This document shows, piece by piece, positions 1 through 8,608 of a stretch of DNA of 64,000 nucleotides. A program made the translations under genes and the position numbers. A model generated the notes under the pieces. It did no database searches. It was not told the DNA's origin and worked only from the letters and a program-made list of their open reading frames with translations. The stretch's first letter is position 1; the number at the start of each line of letters is the position of its first letter. This DNA comes from DATMNI01 sp035570275 (GTDB lineage: Bacteria > Acidobacteriota > Terriglobia > Bryobacterales > Bryobacteraceae), in contig DATMNI010000063.1 of the NCBI GenBank assembly GCA_035570275.1, positions 19,227-83,226 on the forward strand. Direction: 5' to 3'.

Positions 1-57
1 TGAAGGTTCTCTAATTCGAAAATTTCCACTGGGGCCCCTCAGGGCTTGTCTTTCGCG

Positions 58-549
58 TCATGCGCCGCCGCGCACCTTCTGTGCGGATTCCGCCCCAAAC
101 ACCGGTAGCCCGGGGTCCGTCAGTAACCCAATCTGCTTGAGCACCGAAGCCTGATCCCAATAGATGTGTTCGTGCGCAAGCTTGCCATCGCGGAAGCGCA
201 CGATCGCCACCAACGCCACTTCCACATAGCGGTTGGTCGCGGGAATACCCGGCAACATCCACGGCATTTCCTGGGTGTGGGTGAAGGAGAAGATCATTTC
301 ATCGACCAACTGCTCTTCTCCCACCGTGCGGGAAATCGGTGTGAGTTTCGTGTCGGGCGGCATCCTCGGAATGAAATCCTCCGAATAGAAAATGCGCAAG
401 GCGCTTTTCCCCGCGCCACCCGTCAGCACCGGAACATGATTGACGTAGGCGTCATCCACCATGGTGGCCAGGGTCGAGTCCGTGTCGCGCGTCGCGAATT
501 CATGATTGGTGTGCTCTTCCCACAACCGGGCTAAATCTGCTGGGGGCAT
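58..549 (-). CDS. SnoaL-like (NTF2-fold) protein
   Basis: A 163-residue cytoplasmic protein without signal peptide or membrane segment. The short alpha+beta layout, with an N-terminal helix, a central EEQLVDEMIFSF strand pair and a C-terminal HIYWDQASVLKQIGLL stretch, is that of SnoaL-like ester cyclase/NTF2-fold proteins, where the Y-W-D-Q segment follows a beta strand lining the pocket. The substrate cannot be told; family members include polyketide cyclases, hydratases and many proteins of unknown role. The start is the ATG at 549. It is divergent from the secreted protein at 688, with about 140 bases between them. Family assignment is by pattern and the function is open. Confidence 0.7.
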   Translation of the reverse strand: MPPADLARLWEEHTNHEFATRDTDSTLATMVDDAYVNHVPVLTGGAGKSALRIFYSEDFIPRMPPDTKLTPISRTVGEEQLVDEMIFSFTHTQEMPWMLPGIPATNRYVEVALVAIVRFRDGKLAHEHIYWDQASVLKQIGLLTDPGLPVFGAESAQKVRGGA

Positions 550-687
550 GCAGCAATTCTAGCCGACGAGGCAGGACGACTGCACGCCTGGGTGGCCGGC
601 GGCGCTGATCGTGGTGATGAATGCCTATGTTTCTGGGGACATGCTTTTGGCAGCCGGCGTGCTCCACCTTGCTTCGAAAGGTTCCTC

Positions 688-1422
688 ATGCGTCTCGCCA
701 GTACTCTTTTCTTCGTCCTAACCGCCGCCGCCCAGGTACTCACACTCCAGGACGGCACGCCGGTACGCCTTCGCCTCAACCTTACCGTCTCCTCCGCCAG
801 CACGCACGTCGACCAAACCGTGGATTTCGAAGTCACCGAACCCGTCATTAAAGGGAGTTACGTAGTGATTCCGAAGGGCTCCGTCGCCCTCGGCCACGTC
901 ACCAAAGTGGATACCAGGCACCGCTTCGCACGCGCCGGTGCGCTCGAGCTCAGCATCGATTTCGTGCGCCTCCCCGATGGCCGGACCATACCCTTGCGCG
1001 CCACCCCCGAAAAGGGCGAAGGCGATATGAGCGGCCGCCGTGTGGCCGCCACGATCGCGGCCTCACCCATCCTGGTGTGGGTAAAAGGCAGGGACGTGAC
1101 CTTCGAAAAAGGTACTGAGACCACTGCCTACGTCAGCGGCGACACCCGCATCGACGAAGCCCAGCCGCGTACCGGCCTTACCCCCGCCCCCGACAGCGGT
1201 GCGGACCGCAGTGCCGCCCCCGGCGCCGCGCTCACCAACGCCGACATCGTCCAAATGCAGAAGGCCGGACTCTCCGAAGAGATCATCCGGAGCAAGATTG
1301 GCACCTCCGCGACCAACTTCAGCACCGGCACCCAGGACCTGATCCAGTTGAAGGAAGCCGGCGTAAACGACAACATCATCAACGCCATGGTGCGGAAAGC
1401 CGGCCGCCCCGGAGTCAAATAA
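688..1422 (+). CDS. secreted protein with C-terminal helical repeats, unknown function
   Basis: The ATG at 688 is chosen because it starts a clear signal peptide (MRLASTLFFVLTAAAQ); the frame is open further upstream but that part lacks export features. The mature part begins with a beta-rich domain (about residues 20-150, with a VVIPKGSVALGHVT turn), suggesting a surface or periplasmic barrel-like fold. After a Pro/Ala-rich linker come two similar helical units, DIVQMQKAGLSEEIIRSKI and DLIQLKEAGVNDNIINAMV, resembling the short SHOCT-like helical repeats often found at the ends of acidobacterial envelope proteins. About 244 residues. Convergent with the gene ending at 1607, with a strong hairpin between them. 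No enzymatic motif is visible. Confidence 0.7.
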   Translation: MRLASTLFFVLTAAAQVLTLQDGTPVRLRLNLTVSSASTHVDQTVDFEVTEPVIKGSYVVIPKGSVALGHVTKVDTRHRFARAGALELSIDFVRLPDGRTIPLRATPEKGEGDMSGRRVAATIAASPILVWVKGRDVTFEKGTETTAYVSGDTRIDEAQPRTGLTPAPDSGADRSAAPGAALTNADIVQMQKAGLSEEIIRSKIGTSATNFSTGTQDLIQLKEAGVNDNIINAMVRKAGRPGVK

Positions 1423-1544
1423 TAAGCGCCGTCCTGGAGTGGATGGACCTTGCCGGTGGGTGCTTGGGGCAGATGCAGCGTGGCGCGCCGGCACGGCACT
1501 CTTGGAAGGAAGAAGAGAATCCCAAGCGTGGCGACGGACGACGG

Positions 1545-1579
1545 GCGAGCGTCCCGCGTAAAAAAGGCGGGACGCTCGC
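1545..1579. terminator. perfect 13-bp hairpin between convergent genes
   Basis: GCGAGCGTCCCGC (1545-1557) pairs perfectly with GCGGGACGCTCGC (1567-1579) across a 9-base A-rich loop. It lies between two convergent genes (ends 1422 and 1607), so a bidirectional transcription-stop role is likely, but there is no run of T after the stem on either strand. Confidence 0.55.
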
Positions 1580-1606
1580 GCGAAGACGCCCAATGCCGCT
1601 GGAGCA

Positions 1607-2221
1607 CTACGGCGCCGACGGCCCCGCCGCATTGAACTCGAACACATCGGTGTTAGTGCGGACAATCAGCCTTCCCGGCCCGAGAGCCTTGCCTTCGGTG
1701 GGGAAAAAGACCACGCCATCGGTGGATTCGCCGGGCGCCAGTTTGGTCTGGACCATGCAGAGCGCGCTGGCGGCGGCGGCCGCCTTCAACCTGACGGAGC
1801 CCATGGCGATGGCCGCCTGGCGGCGTTGCTCGTAACCGTTGGTCGATTTCAGATGCGCGTTTCCGGCGATTGAATTCTCGTAGGTGGTCACCAGCTTGAT
1901 GGCGTCGCTGCCGTTGCCCCTCTGCTCCAGCATCAGGATGACGTCGCGGGCGGCGGCGGCGCGGATGGAGGCGCCTTCGCCGCGCACGTAGGTGAAATCC
2001 TCGGGCCGGATCATATAGGGGCCTTGCGCGCCATTCGAAACCGCTACCTGCATGATGGCGAATTCGTGCAGATGGGAGGGCATGATAGCGAACATCACGG
2101 TCACGCCGGACTTCGTAAGTGTTTGATACTTCAGGCCATTCTGCTCGAACTCGATGACTTGCGCGGGTGCGCTGTAGAATATCGCAACAGCTATGGCGCA
2201 TACCCACGGAAGGCGGTTCAT
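1607..2221 (-). CDS. secreted protein, unknown function
   Basis: A 204-residue protein with a signal peptide (MNRLPWVCAIAVAIFYSAPAQ). The mature part has alternating strands typical of a small beta-sandwich (MFAIMPSHLHEFAIMQVAVSNG) and a helical, Ala-rich middle segment (QAAIAMGSVRLKAAAAASAL). Near the C-terminus LAPGESTDGVVFFP resembles the closing strands of proteins whose author annotations mention DUF-type beta-sandwich domains, but I do not recognise a named family. Divergent from pckA, with 44 bases between the two start codons, so the two promoters must overlap. Function unknown. Confidence 0.65.
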   Translation of the reverse strand: MNRLPWVCAIAVAIFYSAPAQVIEFEQNGLKYQTLTKSGVTVMFAIMPSHLHEFAIMQVAVSNGAQGPYMIRPEDFTYVRGEGASIRAAAARDVILMLEQRGNGSDAIKLVTTYENSIAGNAHLKSTNGYEQRRQAAIAMGSVRLKAAAAASALCMVQTKLAPGESTDGVVFFPTEGKALGPGRLIVRTNTDVFEFNAAGPSAP

Positions 2222-2265
2222 GAGATAATTCTATGATACGGCAGTAATTTACTAAGAAGAAAAGA

Positions 2266-3885
2266 ATGTCGAGCGAACACGAACATATGTCCAATGCCGG
2301 AATTCGGCCCAGCAGCCACGGGTTGGAAGACCACGGGATCCGGAACGTCAACGTAGCCTACTGGAATCTAGGCACGGCCCAGCTTCTGGAGCATGCGATC
2401 CAGCGGCGGGAAGGGAACCTGGCCTCGGGCGGCGCCTTCGTAGTGCGCACCGGGCAGTTCACCGGGCGTTCTCCCAAGGACAAGTTCATTGTGCGAGACG
2501 AAACCAGCGATTCGCAGGTGGCTTGGGGGAAGGTGAACCAGCCGATGTCCGAGGCCGGCTTCGACCGGCTGTATTCCAAAATGCTGGCGTTCTGGCAGGG
2601 CCACGATGTCTACGTGCAGGATTGCCACGTGGGCGCGGACCCCGAATATGGCATGCCCATTCGTGTCATCACCCAGCTTGCCTGGCACAACCTGTTCGCG
2701 CGCCAACTGTTCATCCGGCCAGACCCGGCCAAGACCCAGGACCACATGCCGGATTTCACCATTATGTTCGCCCCGGATTTCGTGGCCAGCCCGCCGGAAG
2801 ACGGCACAAATTCGGAAACCTGCATCGTCATCAGCTTCAAGAAGCGGGTGGTGCTGATTTGCGGCACCAGCTACGCGGGGGAGATGAAGAAGTCGGCCTT
2901 CACCGTTTTGAATTACCTGCTGCCGGCGCGCGGCGTGTTCCCGATGCATTGCTCGGCCAATATGGGTCCGGGTGGGGACACGGCGCTATTCTTCGGCCTG
3001 TCGGGCACCGGCAAGACGACGCTTTCGGCCGACCCGCTGCGCAACCTGATCGGCGACGACGAGCATGGCTGGAGCGATAGCGGCGTTTTCAACTTCGAGG
3101 GCGGCTGCTACGCCAAGTGCATCCGGCTTTCGCAGCAGAACGAGCCGCAGATCTGGGAGGCCATCCGGTTCGGCACGGTGCTGGAGAACGTGGCCATGGA
3201 TTCGGAGACGCGGCTGCTGAATTTCGATTCCGATGCCCTGACGGAAAACACGCGGGCGGCCTATCCGCTGAGGTTCATCGAGAACGCCGTGATTCCCAGC
3301 GTGGGCGGCCATCCCAATCACGTGATCTTCCTGACGGCGGACGCGTTTGGCGTGCTGCCGCCGATTTCGAAGCTCTCACCGGAGCAGGCCATGTACCACT
3401 TTCTGAGCGGCTATACGGCGAAGGTGGCCGGTACCGAGCGGGGCCTGGGCAAGGAACCGCAGGCCACGTTCAGCGAATGCTTCGGCGCGCCGTTTCTGCC
3501 GCGGCCTGCGGCAGCGTACGCCGCGCTGCTGGGAGAGAAGTTGCGGCGGCATTCCGCGATGTGCTGGCTGGTAAACACGGGCTGGGCGGGCGGCCCGTTC
3601 GGCGTGGGACAACGCATGAAGTTGGTGTACACTCGCGCCATGCTGAACGCGGCGCTGGCGGGGCAGTTGAATGATCTGCCGGTGAACGTTCATCCACTGT
3701 TCAAGGTGGCGGTGCCGATCTCGTGCCCAGGGGTGCCCGCGGCGTTCCTGGATGCGCGCGGCATGTGGGCGGACAAGACAGCCTACGACCGGGCGGCGCA
3801 GAATCTGAGCGCGCGTTTCAACAAAAACTTCGAGAGGTTCGCGGACGTGAACTGGGACGTTGCGGCAGCGGCGCCGGGGCGATAG
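2266..3885 (+). CDS. pckA: phosphoenolpyruvate carboxykinase (ATP)
   Basis: Catalyses oxaloacetate + ATP to PEP + CO2 + ADP, the first committed step of gluconeogenesis, in the cytosol. At 539 residues it matches the ATP-dependent family. The kinase P-loop GLSGTGKTT lies at residues about 244-252, followed by the metal/nucleotide-binding IGDDEHGWSD segment and the family signature FNFEGGCYAK. RSPKDKF near residue 70 forms part of the substrate site, and HCSANMG precedes the P-loop. The first ATG is 2266; a second in-frame ATG at 2287 is a possible alternative start. A palindromic repeat lies 50-120 bases downstream. Gene intact, no unusual features. Confidence 0.97.
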   Translation: MSSEHEHMSNAGIRPSSHGLEDHGIRNVNVAYWNLGTAQLLEHAIQRREGNLASGGAFVVRTGQFTGRSPKDKFIVRDETSDSQVAWGKVNQPMSEAGFDRLYSKMLAFWQGHDVYVQDCHVGADPEYGMPIRVITQLAWHNLFARQLFIRPDPAKTQDHMPDFTIMFAPDFVASPPEDGTNSETCIVISFKKRVVLICGTSYAGEMKKSAFTVLNYLLPARGVFPMHCSANMGPGGDTALFFGLSGTGKTTLSADPLRNLIGDDEHGWSDSGVFNFEGGCYAKCIRLSQQNEPQIWEAIRFGTVLENVAMDSETRLLNFDSDALTENTRAAYPLRFIENAVIPSVGGHPNHVIFLTADAFGVLPPISKLSPEQAMYHFLSGYTAKVAGTERGLGKEPQATFSECFGAPFLPRPAAAYAALLGEKLRRHSAMCWLVNTGWAGGPFGVGQRMKLVYTRAMLNAALAGQLNDLPVNVHPLFKVAVPISCPGVPAAFLDARGMWADKTAYDRAAQNLSARFNKNFERFADVNWDVAAAAPGR

Positions 3886-3938
3886 ATCGGTACGTCGGGA
3901 CAGATAAGTAGACTGCTTCAGAGTTCCCCAACGTGTCC

Positions 3939-4003
3939 GGGAAACCGCTTGCTTACGCGCGCGGCTCCGATCAGAGCCGCGACCGTTAGGAAGCGGTTCC
4001 CTC
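3939..4003. repeat. palindromic repeat, family P1 (copy 1)
   Basis: A long imperfect palindrome whose core is CGCGGCTC-cgatca-GAGCCGCG with outer arms ACCGCTT/AAGCGGT. The right half reads GAGCCGCGACCGTTAGG, the same sequence as in the copies near 14.9 kb and 49.77 kb, so this is a dispersed family rather than a one-off terminator. It sits between pckA and the convergent gene at 4063 and may act as a two-way terminator. Confidence 0.75.
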
Positions 4004-4062
4004 CAAATGTGCGACTGTATTTCTGAAATGGTGTATGAGGGCGGATCGCTGCGCGGTACCAA

Positions 4063-4464
4063 CTACGTACCCGCGGTGAGCCAGTTCCTCGCAAACTCTT
4101 CGGCGTTGCCGTGCAGATCCAGCGGCTCCGTGCGAGCTTCCTGATTGCCTTCGAGATAAACGGCAACCACGCCGTCCGCAGTGGGACGCAGTTCCAGCCG
4201 CCGCTCGCGCGCTTCCAGCCGCAGTGTGGTGTCCAGCCACGCGATGTGCACTTTGACACGTTGGCTGTGGCCGATGCGCGTTGCCTGCTTGAGCAATTCG
4301 GCCGTGAATGGCCCCTGTTTCAGTTCTTCCGCGAAGGGCGCCGCGGCCCGTGCCTGGGCCTGTTGGCTTTCGCGTGCCCGCTGCTGGCGCCCGCGGTCTT
4401 CCTTGCCCTCCTCGCTGGATTCGAGGCTCTTGAGGCTGTTTTCGAGGTTGTCGAGAAAACTCAT
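4063..4464 (-). CDS. conserved hypothetical protein, coiled-coil N-terminus
   Basis: 133 residues, no signal peptide. The first 60 residues are highly charged and helical (NLENSLKSLESSEEGKEDRG, then Gln/Arg/Ala-rich), consistent with a short coiled coil or disordered tail. The C-terminal half has alternating strands (RVKVHIAWLDTTLRLEARER) ending in an amphipathic helix. No family was recognised. It is divergent from the gene at 4523, with 58 bases between starts, and the head-to-head pair may share a regulatory region. Start is the ATG at 4464. Confidence 0.65.
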   Translation of the reverse strand: MSFLDNLENSLKSLESSEEGKEDRGRQQRARESQQAQARAAAPFAEELKQGPFTAELLKQATRIGHSQRVKVHIAWLDTTLRLEARERRLELRPTADGVVAVYLEGNQEARTEPLDLHGNAEEFARNWLTAGT

Positions 4465-4522
4465 CTCCTCCCAGTTTGACGGAAAACGCCCCCGGCGTCC
4501 AACTCAAGGTACGATAGACGCG

Positions 4523-4918
4523 ATGGCCGATCCCTCAAACCAGCGCCTCAATGACCTCCGAAACGGCCTGCTCCGCCTGCACAAATCGTTGCTGGACTCC
4601 GAGCGGGCCGCTTACGAACGCGACGTGGAGCGCATCTCGACCACCGGCCAATTCCTCAACCTGGTGCTCAACGACCCCTGGTTCAACTGGCTGCGCGACC
4701 TTTCGCAATTTATCGTGGTGGTGGATGAAGCTGTGGATTCGAAGGAACCGGTAACCCCCGAAGACGCCGACCGCCTGATCGCGCGCGCCCGCGAGCTGGT
4801 TTCACCATCCGAGGAAGGCACGGGTTTCGCCCGACGGTATTTCGAGGGCATGCAGCGCGACCCGGGCGTGGTGCTGGCACACCGGGACATGGTGCAGGTG
4901 TTCGCGGCGCTGGGGTAA
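4523..4918 (+). CDS. small helical protein, unknown function
   Basis: 131 residues from the ATG at 4523. The frame is open further upstream, but that part lies antisense to the neighbouring gene and is Ser/Arg-rich shadow sequence, so the later start is preferred. The protein is almost wholly helical: RLHKSLLDSERAAYERDVER, then FLNLVLNDPWFNWLRDLSQF with a W-F-N-W core, then a final charged helix with a RYFEGMQRDPGVVLAHRDM stretch. Proteins of this type with the NDPWFNWLR core occur widely in proteobacteria and acidobacteria as hypotheticals. Cytoplasmic, no known function. Confidence 0.75.
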   Translation: MADPSNQRLNDLRNGLLRLHKSLLDSERAAYERDVERISTTGQFLNLVLNDPWFNWLRDLSQFIVVVDEAVDSKEPVTPEDADRLIARARELVSPSEEGTGFARRYFEGMQRDPGVVLAHRDMVQVFAALG

Positions 4919-4992
4919 ACACAGGCGAACCCACGCGGGCAGGAATGCCTGTGCTGCTCGGGAATGCCTGTGCGACAGGCTGGTTGGCCGTG

Positions 4993-5817
4993 TTACTTGA
5001 ACGTAATTGTGGTTTCGGTGTGGAACTTCTGGTATCCGTGAAAGGCCACACTGTTCCGGGTGTGCAACCGGGTGCTGCGCATTTCCACCTCGGCCTTGAG
5101 CGGCAGCAGATACTCTTGGCCACCCACTTCGGCGAAGTCGTAGTCCAGGCGGGTAACCGATTGGCGCGCCGGGAAATTTACCGGCATCTCGCCCTCCATG
5201 GTTAGATGCAACGGCATGTTCGTGTCACGGTCCACCACAATCTCACCGTGAAACCCCACTACCGCTTCCACTATGTTGTCCCGGTCCAATTGGACGCTCA
5301 CTACGTACGACGAGTGCGCCAGATCCACGCGATACGTGTAGACCGCCGCCCGCCGCTTGCGAAGCGTGGTCCAGTTCTTCCAATGAAACTCGCCGGCCGA
5401 TTTGGGGTCGAAGATCACGTTCAGAATCGTGCCGAATTCGCCCTTCGAAGCGGAGCCTCCGCTCTTCATGTAATCCAGGTTGGTGGGCTTGTTGTCGATG
5501 GTCAGCAGCTTGTAATCTTCCCTCTGGTCGAAGTAGGTGAGCTTCACGGTGAGCGTGTCGACGGGCGTCCAATGGTCGCGGCCGTAGCGATCTTCGTAGC
5601 GCTTCACCACCTGCGTGCAGATGAAATCGGGCAGCGACCTGGTGTAGTCGAGCGCACCTTCGCGAACCTGCTCCAGCAGATGCGCCTGCTCCTCTTCCGA
5701 GGGCTTGGGCTCAACGGCCAGCGCCGCCCCGGCCGTCACTCCGAGAGCAGTGATTCCGAGACCCGTGATTCCGGGAGCCGTCATTCCGAGAGCCGCAATC
5801 AGAAGACGCAGGCGCAT
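4993..5817 (-). CDS. secreted protein, paralogue of the upstream gene
   Basis: 274 residues with an unusual signal peptide: after MRLRLLIAAL come four tandem five-residue units (GMTAP, GITGL, GITAL, GVTAG) forming the hydrophobic core. The mature protein starts near VEPKPSEEEQ and has DYTRSLPDFICTQVVKRY, a motif shared with its neighbour (HYTEGLPDFLCTQAIRRY), and a C-terminal beta-rich half ending in DYDFAEVGGQEYLLPLKAEV (neighbour: DYDFAEVGGKPYLLPLRADV). The fold may be related to outer-membrane-lipoprotein-sorting type beta barrels, but this is inference. It lies 6 bases downstream of its paralogue, so the two are co-transcribed. Function unknown. Confidence 0.75.
   Translation of the reverse strand: MRLRLLIAALGMTAPGITGLGITALGVTAGAALAVEPKPSEEEQAHLLEQVREGALDYTRSLPDFICTQVVKRYEDRYGRDHWTPVDTLTVKLTYFDQREDYKLLTIDNKPTNLDYMKSGGSASKGEFGTILNVIFDPKSAGEFHWKNWTTLRKRRAAVYTYRVDLAHSSYVVSVQLDRDNIVEAVVGFHGEIVVDRDTNMPLHLTMEGEMPVNFPARQSVTRLDYDFAEVGGQEYLLPLKAEVEMRSTRLHTRNSVAFHGYQKFHTETTITFK
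5728..5802. repeat. 15-bp tandem repeat inside a signal peptide
   Basis: Four clear and one degenerate 15-bp units, each close to CCGAGAGCCGTGATT on the + strand, encode the five-residue repeats of the signal-peptide core of the 4993-5817 gene. All units keep frame, so gain or loss would only lengthen or shorten the hydrophobic core. Confidence 0.8.
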
Positions 5818-5823
5818 GGCGTG

Positions 5824-6933
5824 CTACCGAATCGGCTTCTTCTCCCTGGTCTTCTCTTCCGGCAAGGGCGCCGGCGTATCGAAGCTCAGGGTGGCGTCGG
5901 CGGAGAACTTTCGGTAATTCACAAACTGCACATCGTTCCTGGTCGTCTGGGTGTCCGTGCCCAGCCGCACATCGGCGCGCAGGGGCAATAAGTACGGTTT
6001 ACCCCCGACTTCGGCGAAATCGTAATCCACCGTGGTAACCGCCCGCTGCAACGGGAAATCGACCGGTATGTGGTCGGCCTCCAACACAAATTTCACCACC
6101 TGGCTGGTTTCGCGGTCCACATATACCAAGCCATGGAAGCCCGTGGTCACATGCTGCCGGTGTTGCGGGTCGGTTCCATACGACAACTGGTAGCTGGCAT
6201 CGCCCAGCGCCACCTGGTAGGAGAAAACGTGCACCGGGCGTTCGTGCAGCGTCACCTCCCGTTCCCACCGGAATTCGGCGTGCGACTGCGGGTTGAAGAT
6301 TTCGTGCAGCATGCTGCCAAACTCCCCGGCCGACGTGGCCCCCGCCAGCGACTGGTAGTCTTTGTCCGTGGGCCGGTCATCGATCGAAATCAGCCTGTAG
6401 TCTTCCCGCCGCTCGGCATATCCCAGCCGGACCACCAGACGGTCCATCAACCGCCACGATTCCTTGCCATCGGTGCCGGCATAGCGTCGGATCGCCTGCG
6501 TGCAGAGGAAGTCGGGCAGGCCCTCGGTATAGTGGAGCGCCGTTTCCCGGGCCGCCTCGATGAGGCGTTTCTGGTCCGGTTCCGACGGCGGAGGCGGCGG
6601 CGCGGGCCTGGCCGATGCAGCCGGCGCGGCGGGCTTCGGAAGCGCCCGCGCGGCATCCATCAAGCGCCGCAGTTCGGCCACGGTCCTGGGCCCGGCGCCC
6701 TCGGTCTGGAGTTGAAAAATGGTGCGATCGTCCATGCTCTCCGTGAGCGCCAGTTTGTGCAGGGCCTTCGCAACGTCGCCATCCGCCTGTTTCAACTGAA
6801 CGGCCGAGCGCACGAAACCAATCACGTCGCGCACGGAGCGCCGGTCCTGCGCGAACGCGGCATTGCTGAGACAGGCACAGCCAAGACAGGCGCTGAAAAG
6901 ACAAGGGATGAGAGCCTTCATTCGCGGCCGCAT
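5824..6933 (-). CDS. secreted protein, longer paralogue of the downstream gene
   Basis: 369 residues. Signal peptide to about residue 28 (CLFSACLGCACLSNAAFAQ; a Cys-rich core that could also hint at lipidation, though no clean lipobox is seen). Residues 30-105 form a helical extension absent from the paralogue, ending in a Pro/Ala linker with PAPPPPPSEP. The remainder aligns along its length with the 4993 gene: LPDFLCTQAIRRY, then EDYRLISIDDRPTDKDYQS, GEFGSMLHEIFNP and DYDFAEVGGKPYLLPL. The pair is a tandem duplication with one member carrying an added N-terminal domain. First gene of the two-gene minus-strand unit. Function not known. Confidence 0.75.
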   Translation of the reverse strand: MRPRMKALIPCLFSACLGCACLSNAAFAQDRRSVRDVIGFVRSAVQLKQADGDVAKALHKLALTESMDDRTIFQLQTEGAGPRTVAELRRLMDAARALPKPAAPAASARPAPPPPPSEPDQKRLIEAARETALHYTEGLPDFLCTQAIRRYAGTDGKESWRLMDRLVVRLGYAERREDYRLISIDDRPTDKDYQSLAGATSAGEFGSMLHEIFNPQSHAEFRWEREVTLHERPVHVFSYQVALGDASYQLSYGTDPQHRQHVTTGFHGLVYVDRETSQVVKFVLEADHIPVDFPLQRAVTTVDYDFAEVGGKPYLLPLRADVRLGTDTQTTRNDVQFVNYRKFSADATLSFDTPAPLPEEKTREKKPIR

Positions 6934-7066
6934 CTCTCCACTATAGAGCTTTCCACAACAGAGCTAAGCGGCGTGGGTTTTCCATTCCGCGGACGGTCGA
7001 CCGCGTTTATGGTATAGGCTGGGGTTGACAATCTGCCCCGCAAGGTACAATCGTTCCCAAGGTGCC

Positions 7067-8608
7067 ATGATTTCGCCACTCACTCCACTCGACTTTCTGG
7101 CGCGGGCCGCGCACACTTACCGCGATGTCATCGCCGTCCAGGACGGGGACCGGCGCTTCACCTACGCTGAGCTCCGCGACCGCGTTTACCGCCTTGCCGG
7201 CGCCCTGCACCAACTGGGAGTGGGACCGGGCGACCGGGTTGCCGTGCTGGCTCCCAACACCACCGCGGCTCTCGAGGCCCACTTCGGCCCCATGCTGTTG
7301 GGCGCCATCCTGGTGATGCTCAACACCCGCCTGCAAGCCGGCGAACTGGCGTGGATTCTGCAACACTGCGGCGCCAAGGTGCTGCTGGTGGACCAGCAAC
7401 TCCGCCATCTGGCGGAGGGCGCGCCGGTCCAGCACATCATCCACGACTACGAAGGCCTGCTGCGCGACGCCGGCCCCGCACCGGACACGCCGCCCATCGA
7501 CGAAAACGCCTGCATCGCCATCAACTACACCAGCGGCACCACCGGCTTCCCCAAGGGCGTGATGTTCACGCACCGCGGGGCCTGGGTCAACGCCATGGGC
7601 GAAATCGCGGAGCACGGCCTGACGCAGCGCAGCGTCTACCTGTGGACACTTCCCATGTTCCACTGCAACGGCTGGTGTTTCGTGTGGGCCGTCACAGCGG
7701 CGGGCGGGCGCCACATTTGCATGCGCCAACCCGACCCCCGCGAAGCATGCCGCCTCATCCAGGCCGAGGGCGTGACCCATTTGTGCGGAGCGCCGGTAGT
7801 AGTCAGCGGGCTGGCCCAGCACTGCGAAGCTGAGGGCATCCACTTCGCCCGGCCCTTGCGCATCGTTACCGCCGGAGCGCCGCCGCCGCCCGCGGTAATC
7901 CGCGCCGCCGAGGAGACCGGCGCCGAAATCACACACGTCTACGGCCTCACCGAAACCTACGGGCCACATACCATCTGCGCCTGGAAGCCGGCGTGGGACA
8001 GCCTGCCCGCAGCCGGGCGCGCGCAAATCAAAGCCCGCCAGGGGGTGCCTTACATTATTGCGGGCATGGACCTGCGGGTGGCCGGCGCCGACATGCGGGA
8101 CGTGGAAGCCGACGGCCAAACCATGGGCGAAGTGATGATGCGCGGCAACAACGTGATGCTCGGTTATTGGGACAATCCAAAGGCCACCGAAGAGGCTTTT
8201 GAGGGGGGCTGGTTTCATTCGGGCGACCTGGCGGTGGTCCACTCCGATGGCTACATCGAGCTGCGCGACCGCAAGAAGGACATCGTCATTTCCGGGGGCG
8301 AGAATATCTCGTCCATCGAAGTGGAAAAGGTGTTGGCCGACCATCCGGCGGTGGCCGAGGCAGCCATTGTCGCCTTCCCCGATCCAAAATGGGGAGAAGT
8401 GCCGAAAGCCTACGTGGGGCTCAAGCCCGGATGCGCTGCCACCGCCGATGAACTGGTGGCCTGGTGCCGCCAGCGCCTGGCGCATTTCAAGTGTCCCAAG
8501 ATCGTGGAATTCGGACCGCTGCCCCGCACCGCCACCGGAAAGATCCGCAAGAACGAACTGCGCGGCCGCACGCACGAAGGCGACCGCGAAGGCGATCCAC
8601 AACTATGA
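7067..8608 (+). CDS. AMP-forming acyl-CoA synthetase
   Basis: 513-residue member of the ANL superfamily that activates a carboxylic acid to acyl-AMP and then to acyl-CoA. ATP-binding loop YTSGTTGFPKG, the LPMFHCNGW core, YGLTETYG, the hinge aspartate in GGWFHSGDLAV, DRKKDIVISGGENISSIEVE and the catalytic-lysine segment PRTATGKIRK are all present. The LPMFHCNGW signature is shared with medium-chain and methylmercaptopropionate-CoA ligases, so a short/medium or branched acid is likely. Start ATG 7067 is chosen over an upstream in-frame ATG at 7025, which would add 14 residues without family similarity. Its stop overlaps the next gene's start (ATGA), so the two are translationally coupled. Confidence 0.93.
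   Translation: MISPLTPLDFLARAAHTYRDVIAVQDGDRRFTYAELRDRVYRLAGALHQLGVGPGDRVAVLAPNTTAALEAHFGPMLLGAILVMLNTRLQAGELAWILQHCGAKVLLVDQQLRHLAEGAPVQHIIHDYEGLLRDAGPAPDTPPIDENACIAINYTSGTTGFPKGVMFTHRGAWVNAMGEIAEHGLTQRSVYLWTLPMFHCNGWCFVWAVTAAGGRHICMRQPDPREACRLIQAEGVTHLCGAPVVVSGLAQHCEAEGIHFARPLRIVTAGAPPPPAVIRAAEETGAEITHVYGLTETYGPHTICAWKPAWDSLPAAGRAQIKARQGVPYIIAGMDLRVAGADMRDVEADGQTMGEVMMRGNNVMLGYWDNPKATEEAFEGGWFHSGDLAVVHSDGYIELRDRKKDIVISGGENISSIEVEKVLADHPAVAEAAIVAFPDPKWGEVPKAYVGLKPGCAATADELVAWCRQRLAHFKCPKIVEFGPLPRTATGKIRKNELRGRTHEGDREGDPQL

Noticed and set aside
7007..8602. Long minus-strand open frame opposite the acyl-CoA synthetase
   Set aside because: Composition is His/Gly/Arg-rich without motifs; it mirrors the codon bias of the real gene on the + strand, which has all family motifs.
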